Position numbers and translations under genes: made by a program. Of a stretch of 22,985 nt of DNA, positions 8,032 to 12,809 are shown in pieces; position 1 is the first letter of the stretch, and each line of letters starts with the position of its first letter. Source of the stretch: a virus. The DNA is taken from the IMG/VR virus record IMGVR_UViG_3300022690_001935, positions 1 to 22,985 of that record. One strand, 5' to 3'. The notes beneath the pieces are model-generated. The model worked only from the letters and a program-made list of their open reading frames with translations, searched no databases and was not told the DNA's origin.

Positions 8032-8276
8032 ACGACGACGAGCGTGACACCTTAATGATCCGCATGGATGGCCGATTAGAACGAATCGAGAATAGTTGGG
8101 AGGAGCACAAGGTGCTTCACTTCGGCCCCAACGGTGTTGAGAAGCGGTTTCAGCGGATTGAGACTGCACTGGCTGTCGTTAAAGGGAACAAAGCACTCGT
8201 AATCACCGTAATCAGCTTGATCGCTGGTATGGCGGGATTCTTCATTCTCTTTTTTGGTACAGGAGTATTAAAATGA
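8028..8276 (+). CDS. XhlA-like membrane protein of the lysis cassette
   Basis: I take the ATG at 8028, which overlaps the lysozyme stop as ATGA; a GTG at 8022 is less likely. The 82-aa product has a charged helical N-terminal part (RMDGRLERIENSWEEH) and one C-terminal membrane segment (VITVISLIAGMAGFFILFF) ending GTGVLK. This matches the shape of the haemolysin XhlA family, membrane-associated proteins that work with holin and endolysin. It could also be a second holin component. It is coupled to the holin gene by ATGA. Confidence 0.6.
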   Translation: MNDDERDTLMIRMDGRLERIENSWEEHKVLHFGPNGVEKRFQRIETALAVVKGNKALVITVISLIAGMAGFFILFFGTGVLK

Positions 8277-8446
8277 ACATTGAGTTTATTCGCGGTGTAG
8301 TGAGACCCTTGGTGACCGTGATGTTTGTTGTTGGCTTCCTTTATATGTCCGTCACTGCGGTTGAGATACCTGAAGCTTATACGGTGATGACGGGGATGAT
8401 CCTGGCTTTTTATTTCAAGTCCCGTGACGACGTCAAGAAGCAATGA
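8273..8446 (+). CDS. Holin, 57 aa, two hydrophobic segments
   Basis: The product starts MNIEFIRGVVRPLVTVMF, has a first hydrophobic segment VMFVVGFLYMSVTAV, a short polar link with IPEAY, and a second segment VMTGMILAFYF ending in SRDDVKKQ. The RPL...IPE...F/Y-F-x-SR pattern is typical of small holins of the '3TM/GTA holin' type. A holin opens the inner membrane and lets the lysozyme reach the cell wall. The gene overlaps both neighbours by ATGA. Confidence 0.7.
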   Translation: MNIEFIRGVVRPLVTVMFVVGFLYMSVTAVEIPEAYTVMTGMILAFYFKSRDDVKKQ

Positions 8447-8706
8447 AGCAATACATTATCAATGTCCTCCTGGGAATCGACCAACTTGGGAATGCTATCC
8501 TTGGCGGGGACCCCGATGAGACGATTTCTTCACGTCTTGGCAAACTCAAGGTACGTCACAGTGGAACCATTCCCTGGTATAGGCCAGTCTCGGGCCTTGT
8601 GGATTATCTCTTAGATAAAATTGACCCTAATCACAGTATTGATGCGATTGAAGAGGATGAAGGTGCCCTAGCTATCTTCGATAAGGAAGGTAAGCGAAAG
8701 ACATGA
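8443..8706 (+). CDS. Conserved small phage protein of the lysis region, 87 aa
   Basis: The N-terminal part INVLLGIDQLGNAILGGDPD followed by ETISSRLGK is a pattern I recognise from small proteins next to endolysin and holin genes in many phages of Gram-negative bacteria; their function is not established. A Trp-Tyr-Arg-Pro stretch follows, and the acidic end contains DAIEEDEGA. It has no strong membrane helix. It is coupled by ATGA to the holin and overlaps the next gene by four bases. Confidence 0.65.
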   Translation: MKQYIINVLLGIDQLGNAILGGDPDETISSRLGKLKVRHSGTIPWYRPVSGLVDYLLDKIDPNHSIDAIEEDEGALAIFDKEGKRKT

Positions 8707-8894
8707 CCCAAGACAAAACTCAAATCCTTAAAACAGCCGAAGACGAGATGATGGCCTGGGCTGACACTTTGCCATCATGGAAGCAAGCTATCATGTATCG
8801 TTACCTAAATGGGCTAGGCATTACATTGGATCGCTGTGATAAAATCATAGAAAGTGGACTCAAGGCAGAAGCGAGCAAAGAGTTCTTCCCGTGA
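8703..8894 (+). CDS. Small hypothetical protein, 63 aa
   Basis: A helical protein with Trp-containing segments (DEMMAWADTLPSWKQ) and one Cys. No family recognised. The ATG overlaps the upstream TGA (ATGA), and its TGA overlaps the GTG of the lipoprotein gene (GTGA), so it belongs to the lysis operon by position. Confidence 0.6.
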   Translation: MTQDKTQILKTAEDEMMAWADTLPSWKQAIMYRYLNGLGITLDRCDKIIESGLKAEASKEFFP

Positions 8895-9280
8895 AAGCCT
8901 TTATTCTGATTCTTACCCTCCTGCTTTCTGCCTGTATCCCGCCAATTATAGACCGCACAACTCTTTCTGAGAATCTGGAACTGGTATTAGGATTAGAAGA
9001 TCAGGCAGAAGAAATCAGACAACAAGCTAATCTCCTGGCTTATTTTGGCTATCTATCCGAAGAGCTTGCTACTGAACTTAAACTCCACAATGATATTTAC
9101 TATCCATATTATATAAGTGCAAACTATTTTCTAGCCACCAATCAACTTGAGTTATATAAGGAAGCCGCTGCCTTAGCACAGGCTGAATTAACGGCCATAA
9201 GTATCCTTATTGCCAACTCTGCTCTTTATCCCATTCCTGACTACCCTTCCTTTCAACCCCTGCCCCTGAAAGTATTTTAA
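8891..9280 (+). CDS. Lipoprotein, 129 aa; candidate outer-membrane spanin
   Basis: Starting at the GTG that overlaps the previous stop, the protein begins MKAFILILTLLLSAC: a signal peptide with a lipobox LSAC, so C15 would be lipidated by signal peptidase II. The mature part is helical, with many Glu/Ala/Leu and Tyr residues, ending in a Pro-rich stretch (PIPDYPSFQPLPL). Position at the end of the lysis cassette and the lipobox suggest the outer spanin of a Gram-negative phage, but it is longer than most Rz1-type proteins and no inner-membrane partner is obvious. A superinfection or surface lipoprotein is the alternative. Confidence 0.6.
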   Translation: MKAFILILTLLLSACIPPIIDRTTLSENLELVLGLEDQAEEIRQQANLLAYFGYLSEELATELKLHNDIYYPYYISANYFLATNQLELYKEAAALAQAELTAISILIANSALYPIPDYPSFQPLPLKVF

Positions 9281-9298
9281 AAATAATTCACTTAGGGC

Positions 9299-9327
9299 TT
9301 GACAAGTGTCGCAAAGTGTCGTAGATT
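9299..9327 (+). promoter_or_regulatory. Sigma-70-like promoter with direct repeats in its spacer
   Basis: A perfect -35 TTGACA (9299-9304), a 17-base spacer and TAGATT (9322-9327). AAGTGTCG occurs twice, at 9304-9311 and 9314-9321, ten bases apart and so on the same face of the helix, as expected for an operator. Transcription would begin near 9334 and run through the 244-aa gene, the two tRNA-like RNAs and up to the terminator at 10437-10470. Confidence 0.7.
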
Positions 9328-9366
9328 GACCGGCATAATGAAAATCAAATTTAATAGGAGGTTATT

Positions 9367-10101
9367 ATGCCGAAATTAAATCAAGTCATAGCTATCGAGA
9401 AAGGAGTAAAAAGTCGGGCTTATGCCGAGTTAACTGAGACCTTTAAGGTCATTCAGAAGCCCGATCTTTTTCAGGGGTTTGCCAAAACTTATAGGCCCAA
9501 GGATGAAGCAGGAGAAACCTATCCGCCCGAGCACAAAAAGGTTCAATTTAACGTTGAGACTCTCCTCAAGAAAATCGCAGGGGGAATTGGGGAGGCTATG
9601 GATGTTACGGTGCAGAAGGATTCAGCGAATACAAATGCGTATGCGGATGTTGTTATAGAGGATGCCGACCTTACGCTCTCCGCGCTCCCGGTGACTTTCT
9701 TGTTGTCTCTGGAAAAGCAGTTTACGGACCTAAGAACCTTTATCGTCAAACTGCCTGTACTGGATGAAATAGAAGACTGGTCTATAGATCAAAACACTGA
9801 TCTTTATAAAACAAATGCCATCTCTACTCACCGCACCAAAAAGACACAGACTCCCATTGTTCTTTATAATGCTACCAAGGAACACCCCGCTCAGACTCAG
9901 ATCATCACAGAGGACGTTCTCGTGGGATACTGGGAGACCATTAAACACAGCGGTGCGATGCCTGCTCCAAGGAAAGAGATTATCTTGGGCCGCATGGATG
10001 CTTTCATCAAGGCAGTGAAGTTTGCAAGAGAGAAGGCAAACGAAGGGGATGCACCTAAGAAGTATGTTGGGGACCAAGTCTTCAATTATCTGTTTGCTTA
10101 A
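9367..10101 (+). CDS. Conserved phage protein of unknown function, 244 aa
   Basis: AGGAGG at 9356-9361 gives an ideal start. I recognise the overall pattern (KLNQVIAIEKGVKSR near the N-terminus; ALPVTFLLSLEKQFTDLR; THRTKK; HPAQTQIITEDVLVGYW; a C-terminal KAVKFAREKANE) as a widespread phage protein family without a known activity, which I believe is annotated only as a DUF. It has no membrane segment or nuclease motif I can name. It is the only protein in its transcription unit and sits 30 bases upstream of two tRNA-mimic RNAs, ahead of a terminator. A role in binding, processing or using those RNAs is an inference from this layout only. Confidence 0.75.
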   Translation: MPKLNQVIAIEKGVKSRAYAELTETFKVIQKPDLFQGFAKTYRPKDEAGETYPPEHKKVQFNVETLLKKIAGGIGEAMDVTVQKDSANTNAYADVVIEDADLTLSALPVTFLLSLEKQFTDLRTFIVKLPVLDEIEDWSIDQNTDLYKTNAISTHRTKKTQTPIVLYNATKEHPAQTQIITEDVLVGYWETIKHSGAMPAPRKEIILGRMDAFIKAVKFAREKANEGDAPKKYVGDQVFNYLFA

Positions 10102-10131
10102 TAGCTTGGGGATGTTGAATCTCATGAGTAA

Positions 10132-10248
10132 GCTGAATCAACGGACGTGTAGGTTCGAATCCTACCTCGGGCTTAAATATGCCCGAGTGGCGGAATTGGC
10201 AGACGCTTTAAGTCCGGTCAAATTTAGATTATTCCCAAGAGACTCAGC
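10132..10248 (+). ncRNA. tRNA-like RNA 1 in permuted order (YrlA-type Y RNA candidate)
   Basis: Order along the RNA: 5' stem strand GCTGAATC (10132-10139); CGGAC (10142-10146); a perfect T-arm GTAGG-TTCGAAT-CCTAC (10149-10165); acceptor strand CTCGGGC (10166-10172); loop TTAAATAT; acceptor strand GCCCGAG (10181-10187, 7/7 pairs); Leu-type D-arm with stem GCG/CGC (10190-10206) and the loop GG; GTCCG (10212-10216, pairs with CGGAC); 3' strand GACTCAGC (10241-10248, 7 of 8 pairs). The 3' half of a tRNA thus precedes the 5' half, the acceptor stem is closed by a loop, and the anticodon arm is replaced by the terminal stem. YrlA bacterial Y RNAs, partners of the ring protein Ro60/Rsr, have this permuted tRNA-like fold. 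No Ro60 gene is visible here and I do not see an unmistakable Ro-binding motif. Confidence 0.7.
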
Positions 10249-10272
10249 ATTGTTGTGGTTGTCGGATCGAAT

Positions 10273-10378
10273 TCCGCTGACAAAGCTTGCGGTAGGCGTG
10301 GGTTCGAATCCCACACGGGCCTCTATATGGCCTGGTAGCTTAGAGGTAGAGCGACTGCAATTAGATTTACGCAGCGGA
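10273..10378 (+). ncRNA. tRNA-like RNA 2 in permuted order (YrlA-type Y RNA candidate)
   Basis: Same plan as its neighbour: outer strand TCCGCTG (10273-10279); TTGCGGT (10287-10293); AGGC; T-arm GTGGG-TTCGAAT-CCCAC (10298-10314); acceptor ACGGGCC (10315-10321); loop TCTATAT; acceptor GGCCTGG (10329-10335; 6 of 7 pairs with one wobble); TA; D-arm GCTT-AGAGGTA-GAGC (10338-10352); ACTGCAA (10354-10360), pairing with TTGCGGT over 7 bp; outer strand CAGCGGA (10372-10378), pairing with TCCGCTG over 7 bp. The D-arm is of the class-I tRNA type, unlike RNA 1. No U33 or anticodon loop can be made from the flanks, so it cannot decode even if the ends were joined; a mimic is more likely than a split tRNA. 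A possible lower helix pairs GTCGGAT (10261-10267, one bulged G) with ATCGAC (10388-10393). Confidence 0.7.
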
Positions 10379-10436
10379 TTAAATGTCATCGACGACTTAA
10401 ATCGCAACAGTACCGTGGAAGACGGTACACCTTGTG
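10379..10436 (+). other. Hairpins between the tRNA-like RNAs and the terminator
   Basis: GTACCGT (10410-10416) and ACGGTAC (10422-10428) form a perfect 7-bp hairpin with loop GGAAG. Upstream, GATT...GTC (10377-10387) can pair with GAC...AATC (10394-10403) with one mismatch and a bulge. These may be a third structured part of the same transcript or processing signals. No open frame of note is present. Confidence 0.5.
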
Positions 10437-10470
10437 GGTAGGGGGGACGGATATTCCCCCCTACCTTTTT
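10437..10470 (+). terminator. Strong intrinsic terminator
   Basis: GGTAGGGGGG (10437-10446) pairs perfectly with CCCCCCTACC (10456-10465) across a 9-base loop, followed directly by TTTTT (10466-10470). It ends the unit that begins at the promoter at 9299. Confidence 0.9.
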
Positions 10471-10477
10471 ATAGATT

Positions 10478-10657
10478 ATGGAAAACATCACAAAACGATT
10501 GATTGAAGAATTTGGCGTTAAGAAGGAAATTATTGCTCTGCGACTCAAAGCAAGTATTCGGAGTGTAGAGAGATGGCATAACGATGGAGTACCTTTCCAT
10601 TTTTATCAGGTACAACTTGAACGGATGCTTGAAAAAGAAATGGGGAAGAGGGCATGA
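10478..10657 (+). CDS. Small helix-turn-helix regulator, 59 aa
   Basis: The ATG at 10478 lies eight bases after the terminator's T-run. The central sequence IALRLKASIRSVERWHNDG is a good helix-turn-helix: a first helix, a turn, and a recognition helix starting at SIRSVERW, followed by GVPFHF as in MerR/XRE-like small phage repressors. It is short, so it may bind DNA as a dimer. The promoter at 9299 with its paired direct repeats is one conceivable target, though nothing in the sequence proves it. Its TGA overlaps the next ATG. Confidence 0.6.
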   Translation: MENITKRLIEEFGVKKEIIALRLKASIRSVERWHNDGVPFHFYQVQLERMLEKEMGKRA

Positions 10658-10794
10658 CCCCCGTCCCTGACCCAGGCTGGTATTCCCTGAAATGTCGTTG
10701 TGAGTGTGGCTGCGATACAGAGACGGGGCCAACAATGAGACGCAGGGAGTACATTTGTGAGTATTGTGAGGAAGGGAAGTGTCAAAATGATTGA
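10654..10794 (+). CDS. Cys-rich zinc-binding microprotein, 46 aa
   Basis: Coupled by ATGA to the HTH gene. Cysteines occur as CRCECGC in the first half and CEYCEEGKC near the end, enough for one or two zinc sites. No known family. The stop is downstream of the start of the next tiny gene, which overlaps it by eight bases. Confidence 0.5.
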   Translation: MTPVPDPGWYSLKCRCECGCDTETGPTMRRREYICEYCEEGKCQND

Positions 10795-10867
10795 CTGGAT
10801 AGATGTATTATTTATTATCTGTCAGATCACAATGATGGTCATTTATCTGGAGGTTAAACCGTATTAA
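10787..10867 (+). CDS. 26-aa single-membrane-segment peptide
   Basis: ATG to TAA, product MIDWIDVLFIICQITMMVIY plus a short charged end (LEVKPY): one hydrophobic helix. Only overlap with the upstream gene and the hydrophobic content support it, so the call is weak. Confidence 0.35.
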   Translation: MIDWIDVLFIICQITMMVIYLEVKPY

Positions 10868-10872
10868 CAACT

Positions 10873-11053
10873 TGACTCGCTGCGGTGTGGAAGGACACAC
10901 ACTACGATAGTGTTGCTACCCCCTGAGACTCAATCGGGGCTATCGAGGAACATACACACGCCTTTATGTTGCCTAGGCAACGGCATGAAGTTGGTGGTAT
11001 TTGACGCCAGAGGAGAGAGTAGCCAGTCGGTATCGAATCCGACCAGCGGGTCA
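10873..11053 (+). ncRNA. Structured leader RNA with a tRNA-like T-arm
   Basis: TGACTCGCTG (10873-10882) pairs with CAGCGGGTCA (11044-11053) over 10 bp with one wobble and closes a domain of 181 bases. Inside are hairpins GTGTG/CACAC (10885-10900) and ACTA/TAGT (10901-10911). A stem GCTAC/GTAGC (10915-10919 with 11019-11023) encloses CCCC/GGGG and GTTGC-CTAG-GCAAC. Next to the closing stem lies a T-arm-like hairpin GTCGG-TATCGAAT-CCGAC (11026-11043). The order acceptor, hairpins, large insert, T-arm, acceptor recalls tRNA or tmRNA, but no CCA, tag frame or known tmRNA core is seen. It could be a free RNA or the leader of the gene at 11077. No protein gene is visible in this gap. Confidence 0.6.
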
Positions 11054-11076
11054 GGATAGCTGTCGAGAGGAATAGT

Positions 11077-11268
11077 ATGTCAGAAAAAGCTCCTGAAAAA
11101 GACGGACAATTTATACAGATTGCAGCAGCCGGTATAAAGGATGGATATACCTTGCTGTACGCTCTCGATAATAGAGGAATAGTCTGGCTCTACACAGAAG
11201 GAGATAAGGGTCGATATTGGGACCGTCTTGAAGATTCAAGGGAGCAGCCAGTGAGTAAGGATAATTAA
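11077..11268 (+). CDS. Small hypothetical protein, 63 aa
   Basis: GAGAGGAA precedes the ATG. The middle (FIQIAAAG, then LLYALDNRGIVWLYTEGD, then W-D-RLED) is a strand-rich pattern seen in small phage proteins that resemble one blade of a beta-propeller; function unknown. It is the first gene after the structured leader. Confidence 0.6.
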   Translation: MSEKAPEKDGQFIQIAAAGIKDGYTLLYALDNRGIVWLYTEGDKGRYWDRLEDSREQPVSKDN

Positions 11269-11280
11269 AAGGAGGTAGCT

Positions 11281-11751
11281 ATGTCTGATCCAACAGTAGG
11301 AATAGATGAGGGGCACCCAGCACCTGAATATCAACTCAACCAACTCTTCGCTCAGTACGCAGTCCTGTGTACCGACAAGGACCAGAAGGAAATGGAATTA
11401 GATGCTATCGACGCGGCTATGGCTCCTATCGAAGAACAGATTAAGGCTCTAATGATTGAACGTGAATACCACAGCATTGACCATGACGGCGAGAAATATA
11501 CGTTGGCCGTGATTGAGCGGCCATCTATCATTGCATTGACTAGGGGTGAGTTCATGGGCTGGCTCGAAGCAAACGGGGAGTATGGCATTGTCCAGACCGA
11601 TTATGTTAATTCCAATACCTTATGGGGTTGGCGGAATAATTTAGATGAAGTCAAGAAAGAAGAATTGTCGGCTTTGGGATACCTGAAAACCAATGAGCAG
11701 ATTCAGCTACGCAGATCGAAGGGATATAAGCGGAGTAGGAAGAAAAAATGA
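11281..11751 (+). CDS. Hypothetical protein with coiled-coil N-terminus, 156 aa
   Basis: AAGGAGGT at 11270-11277 gives a good start. Residues about 25-65 are a charged helix (KDQKEMELDAIDAAMAPIEE). The second half holds a strand/Trp-rich part (EFMGWLEANGEYG, NTLWGWRNNL) and ends with a basic tail RSKGYKRSRKKK that may bind nucleic acid. The helical part resembles accessory proteins that form coiled coils with DNA enzymes, but I cannot name a family. It is coupled by ATGA to the small membrane protein downstream. Confidence 0.6.
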   Translation: MSDPTVGIDEGHPAPEYQLNQLFAQYAVLCTDKDQKEMELDAIDAAMAPIEEQIKALMIEREYHSIDHDGEKYTLAVIERPSIIALTRGEFMGWLEANGEYGIVQTDYVNSNTLWGWRNNLDEVKKEELSALGYLKTNEQIQLRRSKGYKRSRKKK

Positions 11752-11876
11752 ATGATTTTTGGCGACCTATGTGCTTAGCCATGCTTCTTATGGGAGGAGT
11801 TATCTTGGTTGCTCATTTTAATGTTTTGCTTGGGACAATATGCTTGGGTTTTTATGTTGCGCTACAAAATAATTAA
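11748..11876 (+). CDS. 42-aa membrane microprotein
   Basis: Overlaps the previous stop (ATGA). The product MNDFWRPMCLAMLLMGGVIL continues hydrophobic to LQNN, forming one or two membrane helices. Function unknown. Its TAA is followed at once by the second structured leader. Confidence 0.45.
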   Translation: MNDFWRPMCLAMLLMGGVILVAHFNVLLGTICLGFYVALQNN

Positions 11877-11882
11877 CCAACT

Positions 11883-11949
11883 TGACTCGCCGCGCTGGTG
11901 CTGGTCTGAGGATTGAAAAGACTGGAAGAAGCCGCTGGCCGGCGGGTCA
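11883..11949 (+). ncRNA. Second structured leader sharing the 10-bp closing stem
   Basis: TGACTCGCCG (11883-11892) pairs with CGGCGGGTCA (11940-11949). Compared with the leader at 10873 the inner T-A pair has become C-G, a compensatory change, and the flanks are alike (TTAAC(C)AACT before; GGATA after). The inside is only 47 bases, with GTCT/AGAC (11904-11907 with 11919-11922). It ends 24 bases before the next ATG, so it is probably part of that gene's leader. Confidence 0.55.
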
Positions 11950-11973
11950 GGATAATAAGGGAGGGACTTGGGG

Positions 11974-12240
11974 ATGCCATATAAATTCCGACAATTCCAT
12001 ATACCGGACAGAATGATGCCGGGGATAAAGCGGTACTTAGAACAGGGTATTGAACCGGGCGATTTTCTGGTAGCGGTTATTTGCAATAATTTACATGGAG
12101 CTATTGGCCAAGCGGATGACGAGAATCTGGCAAACCTTCCCGCCTTCGTTGGATATTTTTACAATGAAACTCCTCGTGGCTGTTGGGGGTCACAGGAGAT
12201 AATGGAGAAATGGATAGCGAAATTTAAGGAGGCCTTATGA
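11974..12240 (+). CDS. Conserved small phage protein, 88 aa
   Basis: The ATG at 11974 follows GGGAGGG; a TTG six bases earlier is less likely. The sequence (YKFRQFHIPDRMMPGIKRYL, then PGDFLVAVICNN, then ENLANLPAFVGYFYNE and CWGS) matches a small protein family I know from phages and prophages with no known role. It is coupled by ATGA to the next gene. Confidence 0.65.
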   Translation: MPYKFRQFHIPDRMMPGIKRYLEQGIEPGDFLVAVICNNLHGAIGQADDENLANLPAFVGYFYNETPRGCWGSQEIMEKWIAKFKEAL

Positions 12241-12386
12241 GCGACTGCGGCTGCACATGCCATACGGATCAATATCCACGGTACCAAGCAAGGGCAGAAA
12301 TTCGCGTGTGCGATGACTGCAAATCAGAGCCGTGCGAGACGGTGTTGGAGGAACAGAGGATGGAAGTAGCGGACAAGGAGGACTAA
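12237..12386 (+). CDS. Cys-rich zinc-binding microprotein, 49 aa
   Basis: Overlaps the previous stop (ATGA). Cysteines fall as CGCTC near the N-terminus and CDDCKSEPC in the middle, a likely zinc knuckle; the C-terminal part is acidic. Unknown function. AAGGAGG inside its end serves as ribosome site for the next gene. Confidence 0.5.
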   Translation: MSDCGCTCHTDQYPRYQARAEIRVCDDCKSEPCETVLEEQRMEVADKED

Positions 12387-12388
12387 TC

Positions 12389-12616
12389 ATGGAAAGTATC
12401 CAATCTATGAACAGACAACAAAGGGAAAATCTTGAATCTATACAAAAACAGCAGATGAAAACTCAGGTATTACTATTCTTCGATGTCTATAATGCAGCAT
12501 TGAAGTTAGGTAATGAATTGCCCAGAGAACTATGGGAACCAATTAATGAAGTAGTGAGATATCGCCAGAGAGAAAATCTGGCAGATGAAGATGAGTTTTT
12601 AATCGAGGAGGACTAA
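12389..12616 (+). CDS. Small helical hypothetical protein, 75 aa
   Basis: I choose the ATG at 12389 because AAGGAGG lies seven bases upstream; the frame is open further back but reads through the Cys-rich gene. The product is Gln/Glu-rich and helical, with an acidic end (ADEDEFLIEED). No family recognised. Confidence 0.55.
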   Translation: MESIQSMNRQQRENLESIQKQQMKTQVLLFFDVYNAALKLGNELPRELWEPINEVVRYRQRENLADEDEFLIEED

Positions 12617-12618
12617 CC

Positions 12619-12807
12619 ATGGCTTGGTCTTGCTGGCATAAGTGGGCGAAATGGGAAAAGTATGAGATGAAGTATTTATTTGTGCCAGGAGTCCGTTACC
12701 CCGAAAAAGTTCAAGGTAAAGAGTTTAATTGTATAGATTTGAGACAGAGGCGACAGTGTGAAAAGTGCGGCAGATATGAAGACGAACTACTTAGAGGAGG
12801 AAACTAA
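12619..12807 (+). CDS. Zinc-ribbon-like small protein, 62 aa
   Basis: GAGGAGG precedes the ATG. The pattern CWHKWAKWEKYEM at the start and RRQCEKCGRYED near the end is one I know from many small phage proteins: Cys/His and Trp at the front, CxxC at the back, probably one zinc. Function unknown. It is followed directly by the SSB-like gene. Confidence 0.6.
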   Translation: MAWSCWHKWAKWEKYEMKYLFVPGVRYPEKVQGKEFNCIDLRQRRQCEKCGRYEDELLRGGN

Positions 12808-12809
12808 TC

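Noticed and set aside
10104-10172. A normal tRNA starting GCTTGGG and ending CTCGGGC
   Set aside because: The end strands pair only with three G-T wobbles, there is no D-loop GG and no anticodon arm, and CTCGGGC pairs perfectly with the downstream GCCCGAG.
10207-10290. Permuted group I intron around the tRNA halves
   Set aside because: P7-like words (AGAGACTC, AAGTCC) are present, but the spaces of about 20-80 bases are too short for the P3-P8 core.
10181-10321. A tRNA-Leu with an 82-base intron between its 5' half and the next 3' half
   Set aside because: The acceptor strands GCCCGAG and ACGGGCC match at only five positions and out of register, while each pairs well with the strand on its other side. 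The following 5' half (GGCCTGG) has no T-arm downstream.
10132-10378. True circularly permuted tRNA genes that are cut and joined
   Set aside because: No U33 or anticodon loop can be built from the flanks in unit 2, and unit 1 has no normal anticodon arm. A mimic that needs no joining explains more. Kept only as an alternative.
10872-10906. Promoter TTGACT...TACGAT at the first leader
   Set aside because: The spacer is 25 bases, far from 17. The TTGACT is explained by the RNA stem.
10873-11053. tmRNA gene
   Set aside because: It is half the usual length and has no CCA-type end, no known 5' GGATTCGAC-like element and no hydrophobic tag frame. Only the T-arm and closing stem are similar.
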